DNA from: Chamaesiphon sp031376885
GTDB taxonomy: Bacteria; Cyanobacteriota; Cyanobacteriia; Cyanobacteriales; Chamaesiphonaceae
Reading direction: 5' to 3'
DNA: 20,248 bases
Assembly (NCBI GenBank): GCA_031376885.1
Contig: JANMEL010000187.1
Span: 1 to 20,248 of the forward strand
Shown here in pieces: positions 14,288-20,248 of this stretch; positions within the stretch are counted from its first letter, which is position 1; each line of letters opens with the position of its first letter. The notes under the pieces are model-generated. The model was not told where the DNA came from. It worked only from the letters and a program-made list of their open reading frames with translations, and did no database searches. Both the position numbers and the translations under genes were made by a program.

Positions 14288-15487
14288 CTACTGTTTTTGG
14301 CTCTCAAGTGCTATGGCCAGTTCTGCGGCGGTTTGGTAGCGATCGCGGGGTCTTCGATTGGTGACTCGATCGATAATTTCTCTCAGCCCAGGTGTAATGC
14401 TTGGTATACTGGACACATTAAACCGAAACCCCTCTAAGTCTAATTCTACAAAATCGGCGGGATTTCGTCCGGTGAGCAGAAATATTAATGTGGGACCGAT
14501 CGCATACAAATCAGACTGGGTGCAGGGTTGACCGCTATTTTGTTCTGGAGCCATGTAGTCTGGCGCACCAATCCGCGTTCCCCCCATCGTGCCAATTTCT
14601 TTGACTGCGCCAAAGTCGAGCAGAAATATCCGCCGATCTACGGTGCGTACGAGCAAGTTCGCGGGCTTTATATCCCGATGAATCAATGGGGGCTGTTGCT
14701 GGTGAATGTAGCCCAATATCCCGCACAATTCGACCATCCAGTCGATCGCCAGATTTAAACCTACTGTTCCACCCCTGATGATATACTGTTCTAAGTTTTG
14801 CCCGTGAATCAGTTCCATTGCCAAGTATTTCCGCCGATTCTCGACAAAGAAATCATAGTATTTGGGAATGCCCGTATGGTTGAGACTCTGAAGGATTTTG
14901 GCTTCCCGCGCAAACAATTCCTGCGCTTTGGGAACTGCTTCCATATCAGCATTCATTTCTTTTAGTACTAGTACCCGATCCCGATCCCAAGCTAAATAGG
15001 TGGTACCCATCCCCCCTTGCCCTAATGTCTTGAGGATCTGATAGTTACGAATTTGTCGCTCGATCCGAATCGGTTGTCCACAATGGATACAAAATAAGGT
15101 ATTGGCTGGATTGTCGGGATGATTGCAGGTAGGAGCCGCTGGCGCAACATCTAGTTGGATCGTTAATATCACCCCCGCAGCCAATTGGATCCGATCGCCA
15201 CTGGTCAATAATACGCGATCGATGGGAATATCATTAACTAAAGTACCATTGCTGCCCAAATTTGTCAGTTGCCAATATCCACCCCCTTGAGGCGAATTGA
15301 TGTAGGCGATCTTACCATGAAGACGAGAGACTGAGGGACTATCGATGACCACTTGATGTTCTGGCGATCTCCCAATGTCGATCGATGCTGGCGGCACAAA
15401 TTGCCACTGATGGACGATCCGATTTTTACTGCTAGGCGGGTCACCCGCCCAGCTCTCATCCCACAGGGCAATCTGAATATTTCGCAT
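14288..15487 (-). CDS. FHA domain - zinc ribbon - serine/threonine protein kinase
   Basis: A 399-residue Hanks-type kinase with an N-terminal phosphopeptide-binding FHA domain (about 20-112: GRS at 39-41, SRLH ending at His57, N80-G81). A short zinc ribbon follows (C121, C133, C136 in CNHPDNPANTLFCIHCGQP, with His123 a possible fourth ligand), then the kinase domain (about 148-399). Kinase motifs are complete: glycine loop GQGGMGTTY (157-165), Lys176, HRDIKPAN (270-277), DFG (291-293), APE (313-315). There is no membrane segment, so it is soluble. FHA and kinase in one chain suggest it recognises its own or a partner's phosphothreonine. The peptidase gene immediately downstream is its likely partner or substrate. 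Confidence 0.92.
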   Translation of the reverse strand: MRNIQIALWDESWAGDPPSSKNRIVHQWQFVPPASIDIGRSPEHQVVIDSPSVSRLHGKIAYINSPQGGGYWQLTNLGSNGTLVNDIPIDRVLLTSGDRIQLAAGVILTIQLDVAPAAPTCNHPDNPANTLFCIHCGQPIRIERQIRNYQILKTLGQGGMGTTYLAWDRDRVLVLKEMNADMEAVPKAQELFAREAKILQSLNHTGIPKYYDFFVENRRKYLAMELIHGQNLEQYIIRGGTVGLNLAIDWMVELCGILGYIHQQQPPLIHRDIKPANLLVRTVDRRIFLLDFGAVKEIGTMGGTRIGAPDYMAPEQNSGQPCTQSDLYAIGPTLIFLLTGRNPADFVELDLEGFRFNVSSIPSITPGLREIIDRVTNRRPRDRYQTAAELAIALESQKQ

Positions 15488-15545
15488 GAAACTAAATAGC
15501 TAGGAATAGGGGCAATAATTCTCCCCTATCATATTATCCCCAAAT

Positions 15546-15774
15546 TGATTTTGGATACTCAGCGAAGTCGATGTACTCAGATCTTGCACCAGAACTAAAA
15601 TACTAATAAAAGTGGTCAGTGGATAGCGAAAAGTGCAATCTTGGGGTTTCCCCAAGTGAAGCACCTTTTCAAGACAATGAATGGTGGTCAGTTCTATCCC
15701 CTATCCCCTATCCCCTAAAACACTAGCAACTTTGTTTTGATGCAAGATGTGAGTGTACCCAAAATCCAAAATCA
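15546..15774. mobile_element. 229-bp inverted-repeat element between kinase and membrane-protein genes
   Basis: Outer ends TGATTTTGGAT (15546-15556) and ATCCAAAATCA (15764-15774) are perfect inverted repeats. Inside them ATCTTGCACCAGAACTAAAA (from 15581) faces an inverted relative, TTTTGATGCAAGAT (15735-15748). A central hairpin (GTGC, CTTGGGG, TTT, CCCCAAG, GCAC; 15633-15664) and a CCCTATC heptamer run (about 15696-15717) lie within. It has no coding capacity. This looks like a MITE or a mosaic of dispersed repeats; no target duplication was identified. Confidence 0.5.
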
Positions 15775-15776
15775 GC

Positions 15777-17783
15777 TTACTCGCGGTTCCCTTTTACATC
15801 CTGACGATCTCGATAGTTGATATACTCAGTTGGCTGAATAATCGACTTGGGGACCAATAGTAGTTGCCAGTTTGCCATGTATTCACGAGCATCACCATAG
15901 AGCGAACTACGGCGGCTAATGGTGCTTGCCAACTCGATCGCCATACTAATATTACCCTGACGATAGGTGCCGATCGCCCGATTGAGGGTACCGCGATCGG
16001 CGATCTCCTGAAGCTCCACATACCATTGCCGTACATGATACTGAGCCGCCGGATACAACGATCTACCAGGCATAATCCGATCTGCCACCGCGATCGCCTG
16101 AGAGCGATGTCCCCGTGCTCCTAGAGCCAGAGCATTATCCAAAATCGGCCGATCTTCGATTGTTTGAATTTTCTCACTCCATTCAGCTACAGCGGCGGCG
16201 GCTTCTTCACCCATCGGTAAATCTTTGGGAATTTTCGCCGCTAGAGTAACTGCTGTTTTGAGATTACTCAAAGATGTACCACTGGCAACTAAATGTTGCG
16301 CTTTAGCCAAAATTGTCCGGTTATCAACGGTCTGAATTTGTCGATTCCAATTGGTAATATCAGTTTGGACTGTTTTTCCGGCGACACTAGTTGCGGGAAT
16401 TTGCTTGGCGGTACTTATCGCTAGGGCGAGGGTAGCTGGTTGTTGAATTTGACCGATGGTTTTAGCCCATTGGAGCTGAGTTTCTTGTTTTAGCAATACT
16501 TGCCAGTTGGCTTGCTTGCTATGAGCCAGAGGATAGATCGAGCTATTTTTGGAGATTTTTTTGACTTGGGCGATCGCATCTACAAAGGACAATAAATTTT
16601 GTTTTCCACTGGCTACGGTTGCTTGATTTAGTTTGATCCAATCTTGAGCTTCTGTGTAGAAAGATACATCTTCGGGGACTTTTTGGGCGATTTCTATCGA
16701 TTCATTAAAGCTTTGTGCTTTATGTTTCTCGATCGCCAAATGAACTAATTGCTTGCTCCAGGTGGTGCGAAGTGTTTGCCCCTGTTGATAGGCGTAGGTT
16801 TTGGGATCGATCTCGTTGGCGATTTCCATCGCTTTGACGATCGGTTCCGGCTGCGTGGGAAGAGGTTCTTCGGCTACTTTTGGATCTTTTTTATTTGCTA
16901 GATCTGGACGTTTTGCCCCTACGGTATAACCATCTTCTGCTTTTCCTGATAGAGCAGTTTTAGCATTGTGAAGTTTGTCCCAGCCATCTTGTTCCCGTAC
17001 CAGTTTGACAGACATTTCATGATGCTTATAGGTATTCCAATAAGCTCCCTTCATCCGTTGAACTCCTTGCAAGATCCCAAAGGCTGCACCCCAGTCACCG
17101 AGCTTCATCGCTCGATCGAATTTGAGATCGACTTTCTCACTATCTCGCGATTGATCCGTCCATTTTGCTAGTAGTTCTTGAGTTTTGTCGTAAGTAGGAC
17201 TACTTGGTGGAATTATTTTCAACGTGGATATCGCTCGATCGATATCGCCCTGATTTAGTTCTTTTGCGGCAATTTTGTACAAATCCTCGGACCAATTTTT
17301 CAGCAGCTTTTGCGACTCTGCATATAGCGGCTGACTATCTGTCCAATTTTTGACTAGATTGACTGCGGCAATGAGTTCTGGAAGTTGACGACTTTCTGCC
17401 GCAGTTTGAGCGCAGTAGAGCCGCTCGCTATCCGATGCCATTCCCCCGATGCCACGACATTCTGGGGTTGGGGGCACCGCTACCAGCAACAGATAACTCA
17501 TCACTCCCGTACCGCCGATCGTCGTCATTAGTATCGCCCAAAACGCCGACCAAGGATCGACATTTACCTTGGGTAGATTTAATTTACTGATCGCTGCGGT
17601 AGATTCGGCAAATATATTTGAAGTATTAATCTCCCTAATTTTCGCCAAACTACCGTTGACAATATTGCCATTTTCTGATGGAGTATCTATCGACAGCGAT
17701 CTAGGCGAGGATCCAGATGGCCACCGTTTCCACATGACGATAAACTGGGTGCGAAGCTGTTGAAACTTATTATTACTCATCAT
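15777..17783 (-). CDS. Membrane-anchored helical-repeat protein (cyanobacterial, often annotated as a chromosome-segregation ATPase)
   Basis: The 668-residue product has a cytoplasmic-type N-terminus of about 78 residues, one membrane segment (about 79-103: SAFWAILMTTIGGTGVMSYLLLVAV, given here only as its position and flavour), then a long extramembrane region. That region is built of diverged helical repeats with regular tryptophans (NWTDSQPLYAES, KWTDQSRDSEK, NWNRQIQTVDN, EWSEKIQTIED, WYVELQEIADR), giving a TPR-like solenoid. I recall proteins of this layout being common in cyanobacteria and labelled chromosome-segregation ATPase, but no Walker motif is present, so ATPase activity is not supported. 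Two start ATGs are adjacent; a CAGGGG stretch lies just upstream. Function is unknown. Confidence 0.75.
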   Translation of the reverse strand: MMSNNKFQQLRTQFIVMWKRWPSGSSPRSLSIDTPSENGNIVNGSLAKIREINTSNIFAESTAAISKLNLPKVNVDPWSAFWAILMTTIGGTGVMSYLLLVAVPPTPECRGIGGMASDSERLYCAQTAAESRQLPELIAAVNLVKNWTDSQPLYAESQKLLKNWSEDLYKIAAKELNQGDIDRAISTLKIIPPSSPTYDKTQELLAKWTDQSRDSEKVDLKFDRAMKLGDWGAAFGILQGVQRMKGAYWNTYKHHEMSVKLVREQDGWDKLHNAKTALSGKAEDGYTVGAKRPDLANKKDPKVAEEPLPTQPEPIVKAMEIANEIDPKTYAYQQGQTLRTTWSKQLVHLAIEKHKAQSFNESIEIAQKVPEDVSFYTEAQDWIKLNQATVASGKQNLLSFVDAIAQVKKISKNSSIYPLAHSKQANWQVLLKQETQLQWAKTIGQIQQPATLALAISTAKQIPATSVAGKTVQTDITNWNRQIQTVDNRTILAKAQHLVASGTSLSNLKTAVTLAAKIPKDLPMGEEAAAAVAEWSEKIQTIEDRPILDNALALGARGHRSQAIAVADRIMPGRSLYPAAQYHVRQWYVELQEIADRGTLNRAIGTYRQGNISMAIELASTISRRSSLYGDAREYMANWQLLLVPKSIIQPTEYINYRDRQDVKGNRE

Positions 17784-18190
17784 ACCCCTGTTGACTAATC
17801 CGAACTTTTTAATGAAATCTGAATATATTTGTTATAAAAAACCGATCCTGTCAACTGGTACACTAAGTAACTTGGCTGCTTCTGAATACGGAAGCAATCG
17901 AAGTGTTATATTATACACATAGACCAGGAATTAAAGGTCGAGTAGGGAAATTGGGTGGATTTACATGGCCTTGGATGGATTGCCCACGCGCCATCGGATG
18001 TTCTCCATCGACTGCCAAAGCCAACTGTCCTTATGATGGTGTCGGTAAAGGGAGTTTGATAAGAGCGATGCATCTGTCTGGTCGTAAGCTATATTAGGGA
18101 GCCGAGGTCATCTCAATATCTTAGCATTTGTGCTTATATTTTAAACTATGCCTAAGCATTAGTACATTAACAACTTCTTAAAAAAACAGT
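17784..18190. other. 407-bp intergenic region with a possible small gene
   Basis: It holds the divergent leaders of the membrane protein (minus) and crr6 (plus), a weak stem (TGCTTC 17877-17882 with GAAGCA 17891-17896) and the small frame at 17903-18097. No convincing promoter boxes or RNA gene were recognised. Confidence 0.5.
17903..18097 (+). CDS. Possible small Cys-containing protein
   Basis: A 64-codon frame opens with GTG and has a GGAAGC stretch about 10 bases upstream. The product includes WPWMDCPRAIGCSPSTAKAN followed by CPYDG, with three cysteines and two tryptophans in a short span. It is not a shadow of any gene on the other strand and fills part of an otherwise empty 407-bp gap. 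I do not recognise a family. It may equally be chance. Confidence 0.25.
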   Translation: MLYYTHRPGIKGRVGKLGGFTWPWMDCPRAIGCSPSTAKANCPYDGVGKGSLIRAMHLSGRKLY

Positions 18191-18676
18191 ATGACGATCG
18201 TGAGCATTGGCAATCATGCACTTTTGAGTTTGGACTTGTCTGGGGTATCGCCGACGATCGAACGGTGGTTGGCGGCTTATCCCTTGCAATTTAACTTGGA
18301 TCTAGAATTCGAGCTAAATTATACCCGCGATGGTGAAGATCCGCGAGAGTTGTCCGAAATCCCCGCTGTGCGGCTATGGTTTGTTCGGCTAGATGCTCGC
18401 TATCCTTATTTGCCCCTATTGCTCAATTGGCAAGCGGGAGAATTGGCTAGATATGTGGCGATGCTAGTTCCCCACCAATTTAGTCGCAAGGAGGGGATTC
18501 AATACAATCCTGAAGCCTTGGAAATTTGGGTGATGCAACGGGTATTTATGTTGACAGATTGGTTGAAAAGTAGGGAATTGATGGATCGTTCCCGACTTAA
18601 ATTTATGACTCAGGTTTTGGGTTATGAGTTAGATGATGGACTATTTGATTTATTGCGAGACATGCCCCCGATTTAA
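18191..18676 (+). CDS. crr6: CRR6 family protein (DUF1817), NDH-1 assembly factor
   Basis: The 161-residue product matches the CRR6/DUF1817 family of cyanobacteria and chloroplasts (Synechocystis Slr1097 type). In the family it is known to help maturation and insertion of NdhI during assembly of the NDH-1 complex that drives cyclic electron flow and respiration. Motifs seen: DGEDPRELSEIPAVRLWFVR, LDARYPYLPLLLNWQAGELA, RYVAMLVPHQFSRKEGIQYN and PEALEIWVMQRVF run in order through residues 46-120. The C-terminal LKFMTQVLGYELDDGLFDLL is also typical. It has no membrane segment and is expected in the cytoplasm. The gene stands alone; the ATG has only a weak ribosome site. Confidence 0.87.
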   Translation: MTIVSIGNHALLSLDLSGVSPTIERWLAAYPLQFNLDLEFELNYTRDGEDPRELSEIPAVRLWFVRLDARYPYLPLLLNWQAGELARYVAMLVPHQFSRKEGIQYNPEALEIWVMQRVFMLTDWLKSRELMDRSRLKFMTQVLGYELDDGLFDLLRDMPPI

Positions 18677-18697
18677 TAATCGATCGAGATGGAGATA

Positions 18698-18737
18698 ATG
18701 GACTTTGATTCAACTAACGATCGTTATTAAAGTCCAT
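18698..18737 (+). terminator. Hairpin downstream of crr6
   Basis: ATGGACTTT (18698-18706) pairs perfectly with AAAGTCCAT (18729-18737) around a 22-base loop, itself containing the palindrome AACGATCGTT. CGATCGA repeats flank both sides. No T-run follows, so termination is possible but unproven. Confidence 0.45.
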
Positions 18738-18817
18738 CATTCGATCGACAGATTGCTTCCCCACCCCCCAACCTTTGATTCCCCCAGAAAATTGCAGAAC
18801 TTAGCGATCTTATCCAA

Positions 18818-18853
18818 ACCCTATCACCCTATCCCCTATCCCCTATCCCCTAT
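18818..18853. repeat. CCCTATC heptamer tandem repeat
   Basis: About four to five copies of CCCTATC(C) run up to the stop codon of the glycosyltransferase. The same heptamer occurs at 15696-15717 and, inverted, near 20054-20090. Such short tandem heptamers are typical of cyanobacterial genomes. Confidence 0.8.
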
Positions 18854-19950
18854 TGATGAGTGACTTCTTTGATCGCGTGATTCCACATACTCATTACTTT
18901 CTCCAATCCAAATCTGTCGAGGACTTTGGGTGCATAATGGGAAAAGTATTGGCGTTTAACAGGATCGTTCATCAATAAATCCATCCCTGCGGCTAGAGCA
19001 TCGACATTTTCAGGTACTACCAACATCCCATCAGTACCATTGTGAATAATTTCACGGGGGCCACTCAAACAGTCTGCCGCAATTACTGGAACACCGCAAG
19101 CCATGGCATCGCAAAGAGTGACGGGGAAGCCTTCAAATCGGGAGGAGAGGACAAATAAATCAGCTTTGTAGAGATAACCCGTCACATTTTTGATAGTTCC
19201 AGGTAAATGAATCCGCTCTTCCAACTTGAAATTAGATATTAAAGTTTCTAGTTCCGATCGCATTTCACCTTCACCTAAAATTGTGAGTGTCCATTCAGGA
19301 TGCTGGTGACAAATTTGGGCGAAAGCCTTGATTAATAGATCGAAACCTTGTTGGGGGAGTAATTTACCAACTGCGAGTAAATGTCGATCGTCAGTATATA
19401 GCCGCGACTCGATCGCTTCTGCCTCAGGAATAGCGATCGGATTGGGCATCACCGAGGTATTATAGCCCTCAAAGGCTGGAAAAAATGACAATGCACTGTG
19501 AGTTTGAACGGTAATCAGATTCGCCCGCCGATAACTCCGTTTTTGCAATCGTTGCCAACCTTTATTGAGTTCTCCATAAGCTGGATGAACATGTTCGCTA
19601 ACAATTGTCGGTACCTTGAGTCCTCTACAAGCAAGGAGCGTAGTAATATTAGTCTGGTTGACAAAACTAATCACTACATCGGGACGACTAGCCGCGATCG
19701 CTTTCTTGAGCACCCCAAGCTGTCCAAAATTACCCACCATCGCCAGTAGGGGATCGATCTTGGTGATGTCCATTCCCAAAGAACGGTGGTTAATTCGGCG
19801 ATCGAGATCGTAAAATGGAGGCTCAGAACCATCATCAAAAGTCAGCAAAGTAATCTGCCACCCACGATTTGCCCAATAGTTAGCAACAATCGACATGACT
19901 TGTTCTGCACCACCAACCCCAAGCGAAGAACTAATCAGTGTAAGTTTCAT
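18850..19950 (-). CDS. Glycosyltransferase family 4 protein
   Basis: A 366-residue GT-B fold glycosyltransferase. The N-terminal acceptor half begins KLTLISSSLGVGGAEQVMS, the usual GGAE motif. The C-terminal half has LLAVGKLLPQQGFDLLIKAF, LTILGEGEMRSELE, and the nucleotide-sugar motif SRFEGFPVTLCDAMACGVPV with the EX7E-type glutamate (EGFP). No signal peptide; probably membrane-associated from the cytoplasmic side. The donor and acceptor sugars cannot be told from sequence; family members of this type build exopolysaccharide, lipopolysaccharide or glycolipids. The ATG is preceded by a GAGGTCTC ribosome-site stretch. No other polysaccharide gene is in the window, though a cluster could continue off the right edge. 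Confidence 0.88.
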   Translation of the reverse strand: MKLTLISSSLGVGGAEQVMSIVANYWANRGWQITLLTFDDGSEPPFYDLDRRINHRSLGMDITKIDPLLAMVGNFGQLGVLKKAIAASRPDVVISFVNQTNITTLLACRGLKVPTIVSEHVHPAYGELNKGWQRLQKRSYRRANLITVQTHSALSFFPAFEGYNTSVMPNPIAIPEAEAIESRLYTDDRHLLAVGKLLPQQGFDLLIKAFAQICHQHPEWTLTILGEGEMRSELETLISNFKLEERIHLPGTIKNVTGYLYKADLFVLSSRFEGFPVTLCDAMACGVPVIAADCLSGPREIIHNGTDGMLVVPENVDALAAGMDLLMNDPVKRQYFSHYAPKVLDRFGLEKVMSMWNHAIKEVTHQ

Positions 19951-20054
19951 GAGACCTCAAAAAGTAAATACTAGCGGCGATAAAAAAATTACCGTCATTT
20001 TATTCCCCTAGTATTCCCTTCTCAATTCGCTAGATTAAAGTATCGATCGTTTTT

Positions 20055-20248
20055 CAGGGGTGAGGGGATAGGGGTGAGGGGTGAGGGTAGGAGGGTGGTA
20101 GGGTGGTAGGGCAGGAGAGTGGTAGGGTAGTAGGGTATTAGATTTTCCTAACTTCCCCAGTCCCCTCTCCCGCTCTCCCCCTCCCCCCTCTCCCCCTCCC
20201 CCCTCTCCCCCCTCTTCCCCTGACCCCTCACCCCTGACCCCTGACCCC
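20055..20248. repeat. G-rich then C-rich simple repeat at the right edge
   Basis: Bases 20055-20140 are G-rich runs (GGGGTGAGGGG, GGGTGGTAGGG). Bases 20157-20248 are C-rich runs (CCCCCTCCCC, then TGACCCC repeats). The two halves can pair with each other, and the G-rich strand could form quadruplexes. This probably explains why the sequence ends here. There is no gene in 19951-20248. Confidence 0.85.

Noticed and set aside
15777..17783. Chromosome-segregation ATPase activity
   Set aside because: No Walker A or B motif is visible; the protein is a single-pass membrane protein with helical repeats.

Overview
The window is from a cyanobacterium. Evidence: a complete chlorophyll gene set for dark-operative protochlorophyllide reductase (chlN, chlB, chlL), a CRR6-type NDH-1 assembly factor, an FHA/zinc-ribbon/Ser-Thr kinase, and at least nine perfect copies of the HIP1 octamer GCGATCGC in 20 kb, where about 0.3 would be expected by chance. 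Both window ends look like contig ends: base 1 begins a perfect 100-bp palindrome and the last ~200 bases are G-rich then C-rich simple repeats. The genus cannot be fixed from the sequence alone.

Layout. (1) 1-4400, minus strand: chlN, chlB, chlL in that order, separated by long gaps (199 and 282 bp) full of GC-rich hairpins. The three proteins resemble the marine picocyanobacterial/proteobacterial (BchNBL-like) DPOR lineage rather than the usual freshwater cyanobacterial one. (2) 4401-5889: a RAYT (REP-associated tyrosine transposase) embedded in four copies of a REP-type repeat of about 90-120 bp, in both orientations. (3) 5890-8970, minus strand: a large modular gene (N-terminal hydrophobic segment, coiled coil, TPRs, a Q/E/R-rich repeat, an FGE-sulfatase/C-type-lectin-like domain) cut in two by one in-frame TAA. 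Its extreme 3' end has the codon pattern of a diversity-generating-retroelement (DGR) variable region, although no reverse transcriptase or template repeat was found in the window. (4) 8971-10231: a perfect palindrome, a 99-bp MITE-like nested hairpin, a small three-repeat protein of unknown function, and more hairpins. (5) 10232-11857: murJ, the lipid II flippase. (6) 12038-13405, plus strand: a lipoprotein, then a second RAYT preceded by two REP hairpins. (7) 13463-15487, minus strand: a two-gene unit of an FHA-kinase followed by a papain/C39-like cysteine peptidase, with translational overlap signals. (8) 15546-15774: an inverted-repeat element. (9) 15777-17783: a membrane-anchored repeat protein. 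(10) 18191-18676: CRR6 homologue, plus strand. (11) 18850-19950, minus strand: a GT4-family glycosyltransferase.

How the parts work together. The chl genes form one enzyme (L2 reductase plus N2B2 catalytic component) for light-independent chlorophyll synthesis. The kinase and peptidase are probably one signalling unit. The remaining genes are single housekeeping or accessory functions. The most notable points are the xenologous-looking DPOR cluster, the orphan DGR-like variable gene with its nonsense codon, and the density of REP/MITE elements beside two different RAYTs. Family assignments rest on recalled motifs; no database search was possible.
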